Positions 1 to 10,849 of a stretch of DNA of 38,602 bases are shown here, one piece after another (the first letter of the stretch is position 1; each line of letters starts with the position of its first letter). The position numbers and the translations under genes are program-made. The DNA is from Nitrospinaceae bacterium. GTDB lineage: Bacteria; Nitrospinota; Nitrospinia; Nitrospinales; VA-1. A model generated the notes under the pieces. The model had not been told where the DNA came from, ran no database searches, and saw only the letters and a list, made by a program, of their open reading frames with translations. Location: NCBI GenBank assembly GCA_029937655.1, contig JAPYPK010000003.1, positions 1 to 38,602 on the forward strand, read 5' to 3'.

Positions 1-153
1 AATACGCCTTTGTTCCAACTCATTCTCATCAGCGGGATTCCAGGGATGTCGATCTGCTGTATTTATTATTGAATCAGTCGATTGCGATTGGGAGCTTATC
101 GAGCAACCAATTAAGGAAGAAACAAAAAATATTAAAATCAATTTTTTAATCAT
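1..153 (-). CDS. Putative lipoprotein, N-terminal part (runs off left edge)
   Basis: Reverse-strand translation from ATG at 153: MIKKLILIFFVSSLIGCSISSQSQSTDSIINTADRHPWNPADENELEQRRI...; signal peptide with lipobox SLIGC; open to window edge; absent from ORF track because there is no stop in the window. Confidence 0.65.
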   Translation of the reverse strand, partial: MIKKLILIFFVSSLIGCSISSQSQSTDSIINTADRHPWNPADENELEQRRI

Positions 154-223
154 TTTTAGTGAAAATTACTTTATAATTATAATATAACTTTCCTATATTA
201 ATAGAAAACTCCAATTATTTCAA

Positions 224-1126
224 GTGGTTAGAAATGTGAAAGATTATTATTCAATACTAGGTGTGCCTCGTGGCTCTACTGAGGAAGATATTAAAAAAGC
301 TTTTCGAAAAAATGCCATGAATTATCACCCCGATAGAAATAAGGACAACCCACGCGCAGAAGAAAAATTTAAGGAGATTAATGAGGCCTACGCTGTTCTG
401 AGTGATAAAGAAAAGCGGTCTCAATATGATCGATTTGGAAGTGATGGGTTTCGTAAACGTTTTTCAAGAGAAGATATATTCAGAGACTTTGATTTTGGGG
501 ATGCTTTTAGTTCTTTTGGCCCCCAAGCCGGTTCTCGTGGAACTGGGGGATTTCCCGATCTAGATAGTTTCCTGTCGGGACAAGGCTTTGGAGGTCCACG
601 TACAAGCAGAGGAAAGGACATAAGGCAGGATTTTTATATATCTTTTTACGAAGCAGCGCTCGGTACTAAACGTAGTATAATTATTGAATTAAACGGAAAA
701 AAAATAGAAACAACCTTCAAGGTACCGGTAGGATCTAAGGATGGGTGTCGATTAAGGCTTGTTGGGAAAGGCCAACCTGGAGAGAATGGAGGGTCTCATG
801 GGGATTTATACCTCAAAATACGTATTAATAAACATCCTCATTTCTCTAGAGAGGGAGATGACCTAGTCATTAGTAAAGAAATAAGTCCAACGGAAGCCCT
901 GCTAGGTGCTTCAGTTGAAGTTCCCACGCTCAATGATTCGAAATTCTTAACAATTCCTCCATGCACTCAAAGCCACACAAAACTTAGAATCAAGGGAGTT
1001 GGTATCCCATTCAATCAAGGTAAGAATACGGGAGACCAGCTAGTTCGCATTATTGTCAAGTACCCCAAGCAACTCACAGAACAACAACTTGAACTGGTTC
1101 ACAAGCTAAAAGTTTCTGGTTTGTGA
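224..1126 (+). CDS. DnaJ/CbpA-type J-domain co-chaperone (no zinc finger)
   Basis: N-terminal J domain with HPD motif (YHPDRNKDNPRAEEKF), G/F-rich linker, DnaJ C-terminal domain (GKDIRQDFYISFYEAALGTKR...GDLYLKIRINKHPHFSREGDDL). GTG start at 224 or 236. Confidence 0.93.
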   Translation: MVRNVKDYYSILGVPRGSTEEDIKKAFRKNAMNYHPDRNKDNPRAEEKFKEINEAYAVLSDKEKRSQYDRFGSDGFRKRFSREDIFRDFDFGDAFSSFGPQAGSRGTGGFPDLDSFLSGQGFGGPRTSRGKDIRQDFYISFYEAALGTKRSIIIELNGKKIETTFKVPVGSKDGCRLRLVGKGQPGENGGSHGDLYLKIRINKHPHFSREGDDLVISKEISPTEALLGASVEVPTLNDSKFLTIPPCTQSHTKLRIKGVGIPFNQGKNTGDQLVRIIVKYPKQLTEQQLELVHKLKVSGL

Positions 1127-1176
1127 GAAATGAATGATGTCTGTGGTCAACTTTTTCTAACATATAACGATAAGAT

Positions 1177-1473
1177 ATGGCTTCCATAAAATTTATTCCA
1201 GACAAGATAATTCATCAAATTGAGGATGGTTGTCGATTAATTGAGATATGTGATGAAATCAATGTTTCTTTAGCTTTCGGTTGTACCGAGGGAAGTTGTG
1301 GTGTTTGTGAACTTACTGTTTTAGATGGAAAAAGTAACTTATCGAAAGTAACTGATGAGGAAAAAAATTATTTACTACCAGAAGATTTGGACCAAGGAAT
1401 GCGATTAGGTTGTCAATTAAAAGTTCGAAAAGGAGAGGTGTCTCTAACTTGGAGAAAAAGTAAGAAATCTTAA
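1177..1473 (+). CDS. 2Fe-2S ferredoxin
   Basis: Plant-type 2Fe-2S motif FGCTEGSCGVCELTVLDG...LGCQL. Confidence 0.9.
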   Translation: MASIKFIPDKIIHQIEDGCRLIEICDEINVSLAFGCTEGSCGVCELTVLDGKSNLSKVTDEEKNYLLPEDLDQGMRLGCQLKVRKGEVSLTWRKSKKS

Positions 1474-1548
1474 AATATTTTTAATAATTTTAAATTGATA
1501 CTCTCATTATTTCTTTTCGGTTTAACACATTAAGAATTTTTTTAGCTA

Positions 1549-1577
1549 TTGACTTATCCTCGACATATAAATAAAAT
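1549..1577 (+). promoter_or_regulatory. Sigma70-like promoter of the pyr operon
   Basis: TTGACT (1549-1554), 17-nt spacer, TAAAAT (1572-1577), just upstream of the PyrR leader. Confidence 0.65.
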
Positions 1578-1599
1578 GATTTTTGTTTAACTTTGAACT

Positions 1600-1629
1600 C
1601 TTTAAACTGGTCCTGTGAGACCTTTAAGG
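1600..1629 (+). promoter_or_regulatory. PyrR-binding RNA hairpin (anti-antiterminator) in pyr leader
   Basis: CTTTAAA-CT-GGTC-CTGTGA-GACC-TTTAAGG: 7-bp lower stem (1600-1606/1623-1629), 2-nt bulge, 4-bp upper stem GGUC/GACC, hexaloop CUGUGA; fits the known PyrR consensus (UCCNGNGAG core). Confidence 0.85.
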
Positions 1630-1658
1630 GATCTAATGCTATATTACATACATAAGCC

Positions 1659-1696
1659 AGCTCCTTCGTATAAACTTGCGTAGGGGCTATTTTTTT
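1659..1696 (+). terminator. Intrinsic terminator (attenuator) upstream of pyrR
   Basis: Stem AGCTCCT (1659-1665)/AGGGGCT (1682-1688, one G-U pair) followed by A and T7 (1690-1696). Confidence 0.7.
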
Positions 1697-1704
1697 GCCT
1701 TAAT

Positions 1705-2265
1705 TTGGAGTCAAAATTGAATTCTGCCGTTTTAAGCGAACAAGATATTTCCAGGGCGGTAACGCGTATAACTCATGAAATACTGGAAAAAAATAAAGGG
1801 GCTACAAACCTAGTATTGGTAGGAATCCGTACTAGGGGCGCAACTCTCGCAAAAAGAATTGTAAAAAAAATTAATGATATTGAAGGTTTAGAAGTAGACC
1901 TTGGAGTTTTAGATGTAACTTTATACCGAGATGATTTATCCGCGGGAAAACAAAATCCGGTAATCGAGAAAACAAGCATTCCCTTTGCTTTAGAGGGTAA
2001 GCACGTTGTCTTAATTGATGATGTGCTTTTTACGGGCAGATCAATCAGAGCCGCTATTGATGCTCTAATTGATTTTGGCAGACCTGCCTCTATTCAACTT
2101 GGTGTCCTGATCGACAGAGGGCACAGAGAACTTCCGATTAGACCTGATTATGTAGGGAAAAATATTCCAACCTCTAAAGCTAACCACGTGCAGGTTCAAA
2201 TGCGAGAAGATGACGGCAAAGATGAAGTTTGCATAATAGATCCTCTAACTGTAGATAATCCTTGA
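1705..2265 (+). CDS. pyrR: Bifunctional pyr operon regulator / uracil phosphoribosyltransferase PyrR
   Basis: PyrR N-terminus (NSAVLSEQDISRAVTRITHEILEKNKG) and PRPP loop VVLIDDVLFTGRSIRAAIDAL; downstream of a PyrR leader. Likely true start is TTG at 1717. Confidence 0.97.
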   Translation: MESKLNSAVLSEQDISRAVTRITHEILEKNKGATNLVLVGIRTRGATLAKRIVKKINDIEGLEVDLGVLDVTLYRDDLSAGKQNPVIEKTSIPFALEGKHVVLIDDVLFTGRSIRAAIDALIDFGRPASIQLGVLIDRGHRELPIRPDYVGKNIPTSKANHVQVQMREDDGKDEVCIIDPLTVDNP

Positions 2266-3197
2266 TGTTTATTCATAAAAATCTTTTAGGAACGAAAAGC
2301 CTATCCAATGATGCAATAACTACTATTTTAGATACGGCCGATTCCTTTAAAGAAATTTCCACTCGTCCCATCAAAAAGGTTCCTGCATTACGAGGGAAAA
2401 CCATCATTAATTTATTTTTTGAACCGAGTACTAGAACTCGTACTTCATTTGAAATAGCAGGTAAAAGGTTAAGTGCCGATGTTATCAATATTTCAGGGCC
2501 TTCTAGTAGTTCGGTTAAAGGTGAAAATCTAATAGACACCGCGCTAAACCTTGAAGCTATGCATCCAGATATTATGGTCGTACGTCATGCTCTCTCAGGA
2601 GCATCTGAAATGATTTCTCAGCATGTTAAATGCCCAATTATTAATGCCGGTGATGGTTTTCATGAACATCCTACTCAGGCCTTATTAGATTTGCATACCA
2701 TAAGAGAAGCAAAAGGAAGCTTGGAGGGCTTAAATATAACGATTGTTGGAGATATAGCTCACAGTCGAGTAGTCAGGTCTAATATTTACGCTATGAAAAC
2801 AATGGGTATGAACGTGAAACTTATTGGCCCCCCGACTATGATCCCTCAAGGAATAGATAAGATGGGTGTAAGTGTAGGCTATGATTTTGAAGGAGTAATA
2901 CATGACACAGATGTTATCATGATGCTCCGCTTACAAAAAGAAAGACAAAGCAGGTATCTCTTATCAAGTATTCGCGAATACTCTAATTTATATTGCCTTA
3001 CCTCTAAAGTCTTAGAAAAAGCAAAAGATGACGTTCTTATTTTTCACCCGGGACCGGTCAACCGTGGAATTGAAATTTCTCCAGACATTATGAGAAGCAA
3101 ACGGTCACTGATATTAACTCAGGTTACCAACGGAGTTGCTGTTCGTATGGCCCTGATGTATCTCCTTCTAGGAGGCAAAAATGACACTAGTAATTAA
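2262..3197 (+). CDS. pyrB: Aspartate carbamoyltransferase catalytic subunit
   Basis: Signatures FFEPSTRTRTSFE, HPTQALLDLHTI, HPGPVNRGIEI. Confidence 0.98.
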   Translation: MMFIHKNLLGTKSLSNDAITTILDTADSFKEISTRPIKKVPALRGKTIINLFFEPSTRTRTSFEIAGKRLSADVINISGPSSSSVKGENLIDTALNLEAMHPDIMVVRHALSGASEMISQHVKCPIINAGDGFHEHPTQALLDLHTIREAKGSLEGLNITIVGDIAHSRVVRSNIYAMKTMGMNVKLIGPPTMIPQGIDKMGVSVGYDFEGVIHDTDVIMMLRLQKERQSRYLLSSIREYSNLYCLTSKVLEKAKDDVLIFHPGPVNRGIEISPDIMRSKRSLILTQVTNGVAVRMALMYLLLGGKNDTSN

Positions 3198-4476
3198 AAA
3201 TGGAAGGTTTATTGATCCAGCCAATAGTTTGGATGAACCAAAGGATATCTTGGTCCATAAAGGAATAATTAAAGCTATAGAATCACCAGGGAGCATAAGT
3301 TTTGATGCTGGAGAAAAACCATCCGTTATTGATGCCAAAGGCTGTGTTGTTTGTCCAGGATTGATTGATATGCATGTACATTTTAGAGAACCTGGGTTCG
3401 AGTATAAAGAAACCATTACATCTGGATGCCAATCAGCGGCAGCTGGTGGGTTTACTTCTGTGGCAGTCATGCCAAACACTAACCCCGTAAACGATACACG
3501 AGCAGTTACAGAGCACATTCTAGCCCTAGCAAGGACTGAGGGTATTATCAATGTGTACCCCATTGCTGCTATTACGCAAAAACTTGAGGGAGAACGTTTG
3601 TCTGAAATGGCGGATCTGAAAAATGCTGGAGCGATAGCGTTTTCAGATGATGGGCGCCCCGTTATGAACAACGAGCTAATGCGCAGGGCATTTGAGTACA
3701 GCAAAATGTTTGAACTTCCACTGATTCAGCACAGCGAAATGCTAGATCTTACAGAGGGAGGTTGCATGAACGAGGGAATGGTGTCAACAGAACTCGGGTT
3801 AAAAGGCATGCCTGCAGAGGCAGAAGACATAATGGTATACCGTGATATAGCACTACTTGAAAAAACTGGAGGGCGGCTTCATGTCGCACACATAAGCAGT
3901 AAAAACTCTGTTGACCTTGTACGGCAGGCAAAGTCCAAAGGATTACCTGTAACCTGCGAAGTAGCTCCCCATCATTTTACTTTAACAGACGAAGCCGTGC
4001 GTGGATATGACACAAACACAAAAATGAGTCCTCCGCTTCGCGCAATTGAGGATGTTGAAGCTATTAAAGAGGGTTTAAGAGACGGGACAATTGATATTAT
4101 TGCCACTGACCACGCACCCCATGATATTACAGACAAACAGGTCGAATATCAGAATGCGTGCTTTGGAATCGTTGGATTGGAAACCGCCCTCCCCCTTTCT
4201 TTAAAATTAGTAGATGAAAAAATCTTATCTATGGGTGATGTCATCAAGAAACTCACCTCCACTCCCGCAGATATATTCAATCTAAAAGCTGGAAATCTTT
4301 CGTTGGGTAACGAAGCAGATATTTTAATTTTTAATCCAAGTCTTGAATACTCCATCGATATTTCAAAATTTCATTCCAAAAGTAAGAATAGCCCTTTTGA
4401 TGGCTGGAAAGTTAAGGGAAAGGTCCTCCACACATTAGTCAAAGGAAAAACTGTTTACTCAGTAAATGAAAATTAA
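3181..4476 (+). CDS. pyrC: Dihydroorotase
   Basis: GLIDMHVHFREPGFEYKETI, DHAPH motif; overlaps pyrB end by 17 nt. Confidence 0.97.
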   Translation: MTLVIKNGRFIDPANSLDEPKDILVHKGIIKAIESPGSISFDAGEKPSVIDAKGCVVCPGLIDMHVHFREPGFEYKETITSGCQSAAAGGFTSVAVMPNTNPVNDTRAVTEHILALARTEGIINVYPIAAITQKLEGERLSEMADLKNAGAIAFSDDGRPVMNNELMRRAFEYSKMFELPLIQHSEMLDLTEGGCMNEGMVSTELGLKGMPAEAEDIMVYRDIALLEKTGGRLHVAHISSKNSVDLVRQAKSKGLPVTCEVAPHHFTLTDEAVRGYDTNTKMSPPLRAIEDVEAIKEGLRDGTIDIIATDHAPHDITDKQVEYQNACFGIVGLETALPLSLKLVDEKILSMGDVIKKLTSTPADIFNLKAGNLSLGNEADILIFNPSLEYSIDISKFHSKSKNSPFDGWKVKGKVLHTLVKGKTVYSVNEN

Positions 4477-4504
4477 TAGCCCTTTTAAAAATTTATAAAA
4501 AATT

Positions 4505-5632
4505 ATGAAAGCTATTTTGGCCTTAGCGGATGGAAGAATATTTGAAGGAACGTCCTTCGGTGCGCAAGGTGAGGCTGATGGTGAAGTAGTATTTAACACC
4601 AGTATGACTGGATATCAGGAGATTCTAACAGACCCTTCATATTTTGGACAAATGGTGGTCATGACCTACCCTCTCATTGGTAATTATGGGGTTAATTCGG
4701 AAGACTTTGAATCTGAGCGACCTCACCTTTCTGCTTTCATTATAAAAGAATTAAGCGCCATCCCAAGTAACTGGCGATCTCAAGAATCATTGCATGATTT
4801 TCTTGCTCAGCATGGCATTATAGGAATTCAAGGGATTGATACTAGAGCATTGACACGCCACATTAGAAACACCGGGGCCCAACAGGCTGTAATTTCAACT
4901 AAATCAACTGATCGAAAGAAGTTAGTTGCTCAAGCAAATCTATTACCCTCTTTAGAAGGTCGTGACTTAGTAAAAGAAGTGACCTGCAAAGAATCATACG
5001 AATGGTGCGAGGGTGAGTGGGAATTGAATAATGGAAAGACTGCTTTTAAAGGCACTCCTATGTCCAGCAACTATTTTATTGTTGCCTATGATTTTGGGAT
5101 TAAAAGAAATATTTTGCGAAAGCTTGTTCAGGCAGGATGCCGGGTAAAAGTAGTGCCTGCCTCAATGCCGGCTAAAGATGTTCTTGCAATGAACCCAAGC
5201 GGTATATTTTTATCAAATGGACCGGGCGATCCAGCAGCAGTGGAATACGCTTTGAAAAATGTAAAATATTTGATTGGGAAAATCCCGATATTTGGGATAT
5301 GTCTTGGACACCAAATTCTCAGCCTTGCATTAGGAGCGCGTACCTATAAATTAAAATTTGGTCACCATGGAGGCAATCAACCTATTATTAATTTAAAAAG
5401 TAGTAGCGTTGAGATAACAGCTCAAAACCATGGATTCGCTGTTAATGCGACATCCCTGAGTAGTGACTGTGAAATCACATCCACTAATTTAAATGACAAT
5501 ACGATTGAGGGAATCCGCCATAAGTCTCTCCCGATTTTATCGGTTCAATATCACCCAGAAGCATCACCGGGACCACACGATTCGTCACACTTATTTAAAG
5601 AATTCACTGAATTAATAGATATAAATAAATGA
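4505..5632 (+). CDS. carA: Carbamoyl-phosphate synthase small subunit
   Basis: [26 protein letters not shown] glutaminase motifs, [17 protein letters not shown]. Confidence 0.98.
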   Translation: MKAILALADGRIFEGTSFGAQGEADGEVVFNTSMTGYQEILTDPSYFGQMVVMTYPLIGNYGVNSEDFESERPHLSAFIIKELSAIPSNWRSQESLHDFLAQHGIIGIQGIDTRALTRHIRNTGAQQAVISTKSTDRKKLVAQANLLPSLEGRDLVKEVTCKESYEWCEGEWELNNGKTAFKGTPMSSNYFIVAYDFGIKRNILRKLVQAGCRVKVVPASMPAKDVLAMNPSGIFLSNGPGDPAAVEYALKNVKYLIGKIPIFGICLGHQILSLALGARTYKLKFGHHGGNQPIINLKSSSVEITAQNHGFAVNATSLSSDCEITSTNLNDNTIEGIRHKSLPILSVQYHPEASPGPHDSSHLFKEFTELIDINK

Positions 5633-6501
5633 TAAAAGATAGCATCGAGTATTTAATTAAAATCGCTACAAACCCTCCGTATTCAAACAACCTAATGGTA
5701 GCTCGTCAGGAATATCAAAAATATGCTGGTGATATTTTTGACGATGACAAATCCTATGAAAACCAAATGGCCTTATTTCTTGAATGGTATATTTTTGATC
5801 GCATTGAACCGGCACAAGATCAAACAGTACTTGAAATAATAATTAATAACGAGAAAGGAGCATCTCTCGACCTACAAAAAAATATCAATGTTTTTATCTC
5901 TCACATCCACGGCCTTTTCATAATCAAAAAAATAAAAGAAGATTATGTCAAAGTAATTAATTTATTTGATAATGAACAATATAAGGTTGTCGAACCTTCA
6001 GGAAAGCTTTATTTCAGCAAAAATAGTATTTTCGAGGGGAGACTTCTTACTTATGGAAACACCTATTACTTCACAGGAAACTTTTGTTTTCACCCAGATG
6101 ATTCAAAAAAATTCATTAAAAGTGAAACAAAAAAAATTTCCTCGTTACTAAAAGTAAACACAAAAGAACTAAAGCTGCAAAATGTAAAGTTGATGAATGA
6201 AAATAAAAAGCTAAATAAAGTCATTTCTTCCATAGAAAAAATTCAAAAAAAAATTCAAGGATTAAATTCCGAGAAAAAATTATTTAAAATTAAAAGCGAT
6301 CTATCTGAGCTAGAATTAATTAAAGAAAAACACGAAGAAAATTACTCCTTGCTAAAGAAAAATATTGATACATTTACCCAAAAAAAAATAATTCGTGAAA
6401 TACAATCAATCCAAACAAGATTTATATTAAAGCTTTCTTCTATGAGATTACTTTTAGATCGGTCTCGAAACATTGAACTTAAAGATATTTATAAAAATTA
6501 A
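5629..6501 (+). CDS. Uncharacterised protein with C-terminal coiled coil, between carA and carB
   Basis: 290-aa ORF; ATGA overlap with carA stop and TAATG overlap with carB start; Lys/Glu-rich heptad-like C-terminal half (residues ~165-265). Confidence 0.85.
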   Translation: MIKDSIEYLIKIATNPPYSNNLMVARQEYQKYAGDIFDDDKSYENQMALFLEWYIFDRIEPAQDQTVLEIIINNEKGASLDLQKNINVFISHIHGLFIIKKIKEDYVKVINLFDNEQYKVVEPSGKLYFSKNSIFEGRLLTYGNTYYFTGNFCFHPDDSKKFIKSETKKISSLLKVNTKELKLQNVKLMNENKKLNKVISSIEKIQKKIQGLNSEKKLFKIKSDLSELELIKEKHEENYSLLKKNIDTFTQKKIIREIQSIQTRFILKLSSMRLLLDRSRNIELKDIYKN

Positions 6502-9500
6502 TGCCTAAAAGGACTGACATAAAAAGAATTTTACTCATTGGCGCTGGACCGATTATCATCGGTCAAGCTTGTGAATTTGATTACTCTGGAACACAGGCAT
6601 GCAAAGCTTTGAAGGAAGAAGGATATGAAGTTATCCTGGTTAATAGCAATCCAGCAACCATAATGACAGACCCAGGGTTTGCTGATAAAACTTATGTAGA
6701 ACCAGTAACTCCTGAAATGGTTGAAATGATCATCAAGAAAGAACGTCCGGATGCCATTTTACCCACTATGGGAGGTCAGACTGGTCTAAATACGGCTCTA
6801 GCGCTTGCTGACAAAGGCGTGCTTGATTTATATAACGTTAAATTAATTGGAGCCGATATCAGGTCAATTCGAAAAGCCGAAAATCGTCAACTTTTTAAAG
6901 AAGCAATGTTAAGCATAGGCCTTAAAGTCCCCCCTAGCGGGCATGCTCAAACTCTTGATGAGGCATTGGAAATAGTAAAAGAAACAGGTTTCCCTGCAAT
7001 CATCCGCCCATCATTTACCCTTGGAGGCAGTGGTGGAAGTATAGCTTATGGACCTATAGAATTTGAGTCCCTTGTAAAATCCGCGATTAATATAAGTCCC
7101 ACTAATGAAGTTCTTATAGAAAAGTCTCTCATCGGTTGGAAAGAATATGAACTAGAAGTGATGCGCGACCACATGGATAACGTTGTCATAGTCTGTTCAA
7201 TTGAAAATCTTGATCCGATGGGGATACATACTGGAGATAGCATTACTGTAGCTCCCATTCAAACACTATCAGACAGGGAATATCAATTAATGCGCAATGC
7301 TGCAATTGATATCATTCGTGAAATTGGTGTCGAAACAGGTGGTTCTAATATTCAATTTGCTGTAGACCCAAAAAATGGGAATATGATAGTAATTGAGATG
7401 AACCCTCGAGTATCTCGAAGCTCAGCTTTGGCTTCAAAAGCGACTGGGTTTCCAATAGCCAAAATAGCCGCCAAACTTGCCGTTGGATATACATTAAATG
7501 AGATAAAAAATGATATCACACGTGTCACACCGGTATCATTTGAACCTACAATAGATTATTGCGTTGTAAAAATTCCACGGTTTACTTTTGAAAAATTCCT
7601 CACAAGCGACCCTGTTCTTTCTACACAAATGAAATCGGTTGGCGAAGTAATGGCCATAGGTCGTACCTTTAAAGAATCACTCAACAAAGCTCTTCGGTCT
7701 TTGGAAATTGATGTATTTGATTTAAGCAAAAATATAAAAAATATTTCTAGTGATTTTACATCGGACCAAGAAACCATTAAAAACAAACTAGAAAACATAT
7801 TAAACAAGCCACTTTGGAATCGACTCTGGTATATCGCAGAAGCACTTAGGAACGGATTTTCCGTTGAGGAAGTATATAAAATCACTTTTATTGACCCTTG
7901 GTTTCTTCAGAATATTCAAGACCTTATAGCTATTGAAAAAGAACTAGTTTCCACAGGAAATCTTGATGGATTGACTGACGAACTACTTAAAAAAACCAAA
8001 CAGAATGGTTACTCAGATACTTTTATCGCGAAAATTCTCAATTGCAGTTCAACCGATATCCATGCTAGACGATGTTCATCTAATATTAAACCCGTTTATA
8101 AAAGAGTTGATACCTGTGGAGCTGAGTTCGAGGCACATACACCTTATCTCTATTCAACATACGAAGAGGAGTGCGAGGCTGAACCCACGAATAAAAAGAA
8201 AATTATGATACTTGGTGGTGGCCCTAATCGTATAGGACAGGGGATTGAATTTGATTATTGTTGTGTTCATGCATCCTTTGCACTTAAAGAATCTGGTTAC
8301 GAAACAATCATGGTCAATTGTAACCCTGAGACAGTGAGTACTGATTACGATACTTCTGATCGTCTCTACTTTGAACCGCTCACATTTGAGGATGTGTTAA
8401 ATATTGTGGAGGTTGAAAAACCAGATGGCGTTATAGTTCAATTTGGAGGACAAACACCTCTAAAACTTGCCATTCCACTAATGAGTGCTGGAGTACCAAT
8501 CATTGGAACGAGCCCAGATAATATTGACAGAGCCGAAAATAGAAAATTATTTTCGGAGGTTATTGGAACCCTTAATTTAAAACAACCAGCAAATGGAACA
8601 GCAACCTCATTTGACGACGCGCAAGAAATTGCTAAAAAAATTGGCTACCCAGTTGTTGTACGACCCTCATACGTTTTAGGAGGACGTGCAATGGAAATCG
8701 TGTATGATCGAGAACGCCTTGAATACTATATGGGAAATGCTGTTGAAGCATCACCTGAGCATCCAGTTTTAATTGATAGTTTTCTTGAAAATGCAATTGA
8801 GATTGATGTAGATGCTATTTCTGACGGAAAATCAGTTTTCATAGGGGGCATTATGGAACATATTGAAGAAGCGGGTATTCATTCTGGTGATAGCGCCTGT
8901 TCACTTCCTACCTTTTCCATAAAACCTGAAACCTTAGCATCAATAAAAGACCAAACACGTAGGCTTGCTTTAGAGTTGAATGTGATCGGTTTAATTAATA
9001 TCCAGTTCGCAGTTAAAACCAACGAGATCTTCGTTCTGGAGGTTAACCCAAGGGCGTCTAGAACTATACCGTTTGTGAGTAAAACTACCGGGATTCCCCT
9101 CGCAAAAAAAGCGGCCCTTGTAATGGTTGGAAAATCATTAAATGAGCTCGGTTTGACAAAGGAACCTATTTTATCTCATATAGCCGTGAAAGAATCTGTT
9201 TTCCCATTCAATAAATTTGACAACGTCGACATTCTTTTAGGACCAGAAATGAAATCCACCGGTGAAGTAATGGGAATTGACAAGTCTTTTGGAATGGCAT
9301 TTGCCAAAGCGCAGCTAGCGACAGGAATAAAGCTTTTAAATAAAGGGTCTGTATTTATCAGTGTTAAGGATTCGGACAAACCTAAAACACTAAAGATCGC
9401 TCAGGAATTTTCTATGAATGGTTACACTGTTATATCCACGAAAGGAACAGCCAAATACCTTAACAAAAATAATTTAAATGTAGTTGAGGTCAATAAGGTA

Positions 9501-9755
9501 AAAGAGGGTTCTCCCCATATTGTCGAAAAAATTAAAAGTGGAGAAATTCAATTTGTAGTCAACACAACATTTGGTGAGCAATCAATCAAAGATTCTTATT
9601 CATTGCGGCGCGCAGCACTTAACACTAATATCCCCTATTACACAACGATAGCTGGAGCACTAGCTCTGCTCAAAGGTTTGCAAGCGCTTAAGGATAACGA
9701 TATGACCGTTACCTCTCTACAGGAATTTAGGTTAGAGCAGGGCAAAAACAATTAG
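6501..9755 (+). CDS. carB: Carbamoyl-phosphate synthase large subunit
   Basis: 1084 aa with two duplicated ATP-grasp halves ([44 protein letters not shown]). Confidence 0.99.
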   Translation: MPKRTDIKRILLIGAGPIIIGQACEFDYSGTQACKALKEEGYEVILVNSNPATIMTDPGFADKTYVEPVTPEMVEMIIKKERPDAILPTMGGQTGLNTALALADKGVLDLYNVKLIGADIRSIRKAENRQLFKEAMLSIGLKVPPSGHAQTLDEALEIVKETGFPAIIRPSFTLGGSGGSIAYGPIEFESLVKSAINISPTNEVLIEKSLIGWKEYELEVMRDHMDNVVIVCSIENLDPMGIHTGDSITVAPIQTLSDREYQLMRNAAIDIIREIGVETGGSNIQFAVDPKNGNMIVIEMNPRVSRSSALASKATGFPIAKIAAKLAVGYTLNEIKNDITRVTPVSFEPTIDYCVVKIPRFTFEKFLTSDPVLSTQMKSVGEVMAIGRTFKESLNKALRSLEIDVFDLSKNIKNISSDFTSDQETIKNKLENILNKPLWNRLWYIAEALRNGFSVEEVYKITFIDPWFLQNIQDLIAIEKELVSTGNLDGLTDELLKKTKQNGYSDTFIAKILNCSSTDIHARRCSSNIKPVYKRVDTCGAEFEAHTPYLYSTYEEECEAEPTNKKKIMILGGGPNRIGQGIEFDYCCVHASFALKESGYETIMVNCNPETVSTDYDTSDRLYFEPLTFEDVLNIVEVEKPDGVIVQFGGQTPLKLAIPLMSAGVPIIGTSPDNIDRAENRKLFSEVIGTLNLKQPANGTATSFDDAQEIAKKIGYPVVVRPSYVLGGRAMEIVYDRERLEYYMGNAVEASPEHPVLIDSFLENAIEIDVDAISDGKSVFIGGIMEHIEEAGIHSGDSACSLPTFSIKPETLASIKDQTRRLALELNVIGLINIQFAVKTNEIFVLEVNPRASRTIPFVSKTTGIPLAKKAALVMVGKSLNELGLTKEPILSHIAVKESVFPFNKFDNVDILLGPEMKSTGEVMGIDKSFGMAFAKAQLATGIKLLNKGSVFISVKDSDKPKTLKIAQEFSMNGYTVISTKGTAKYLNKNNLNVVEVNKVKEGSPHIVEKIKSGEIQFVVNTTFGEQSIKDSYSLRRAALNTNIPYYTTIAGALALLKGLQALKDNDMTVTSLQEFRLEQGKNN

Positions 9756-10849
9756 TATGACAAGGACGATAGGCCCTTGTAGTCCCCCCAAATGATATCG
9801 GGTTGAAATATATTTTTTTTCTTCTCTCGATGAGAGTTTCTTTTGGTCCAAGGAATTATTTTTGCCTCTATTTTTTTTGAACTTCTGTTTTTAGGAACAA
9901 CTAAATCACCAGGGGTTAAATTCACTCCCGCGACTATTTGCGCTTTCGAGAATCGCCCTTGAACCTCGCTGACCTTTATGATGCCTTTCCGGGAATACCT
10001 AGCACCCAAGTCAACTTTAGCTACTGGATCATTAAATTCAGGTTCTAACGAAAAAACGGTGAATACATCTTGTACATTAACACCATTTGCTTTCCCTAAA
10101 TTTATAATAGTACTATTATTTTTATGATCGATCGATATCAAATCACCCTCAAGCGGAACAGTATTTAAGGCGTTATAAATAAATACCTGTACTTGATCAT
10201 TCAAATTCCACAGAGCATTCCCCATTGAATGATCTTTAAAGGTATCTGATTGATAGCTAATATTCTGGACATTTATATCAAAAGGTTTTCGTCCTACACT
10301 TGAGTTAACTGTGAATATTTTTTTTACAAACGAGCGCCCCGTATGCAAATTCTGTAACTCTATGGATACCTGTATGAGCGCCAGCTCTTTATGAAGGCGT
10401 GCTTCTTTCTTTGTGTGGTTTTTTTTAAGCGGATTAGTATCTGGATTAAATATTAAAATATTACCTCGAACTTTGTACTGACTTAATGGAGCCTTCGTCA
10501 AAGAAGTAAAACTTGTCACATTGAGTTGGCTATCCTTATTAGTTTTTTTATCTTTCTTTGCTTTATTCCCCAATTGACTTTTAAACTTATTTGTTACATT
10601 TGATTCTATTTTTTTTAAGCGGACCACTTGAAAGACACCTAAATTAGTAAGACTGTTTTCAAGCATCGAGGAAAAAAAGATACCTGGTTTGAATTGATAC
10701 TCCCAGTCCACAGGATTAGAAAATGACTCCACTGTTATTTTTTTTATAAATTTTGCCTCTACATAGCTCTCAGAGAACAATAGAAAAGGAAAAAAAAGAA
10801 AATACATTAAATATGGTTTTGATAATATTTTTTTAGTTAAAGTACCCAT
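9752..10849 (-). CDS. Secreted protein with CsgG/FlgT-like C-terminal region
   Basis: Signal peptide; pattern ...[22 protein letters not shown]...[33 protein letters not shown] resembles FlgT C-terminal/CsgG-associated domains. Confidence 0.6.
   Translation of the reverse strand: MGTLTKKILSKPYLMYFLFFPFLLFSESYVEAKFIKKITVESFSNPVDWEYQFKPGIFFSSMLENSLTNLGVFQVVRLKKIESNVTNKFKSQLGNKAKKDKKTNKDSQLNVTSFTSLTKAPLSQYKVRGNILIFNPDTNPLKKNHTKKEARLHKELALIQVSIELQNLHTGRSFVKKIFTVNSSVGRKPFDINVQNISYQSDTFKDHSMGNALWNLNDQVQVFIYNALNTVPLEGDLISIDHKNNSTIINLGKANGVNVQDVFTVFSLEPEFNDPVAKVDLGARYSRKGIIKVSEVQGRFSKAQIVAGVNLTPGDLVVPKNRSSKKIEAKIIPWTKRNSHREKKKNIFQPDIIWGDYKGLSSLSY

Noticed and set aside
3168-3704. 178-aa minus-strand ORF antisense to pyrC
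   Set aside because: Lies wholly against a confidently assigned pyrC; composition looks like a shadow ORF.
7556-7885. 109-aa minus-strand ORF inside carB
   Set aside because: Shadow ORF opposite a highly conserved gene.
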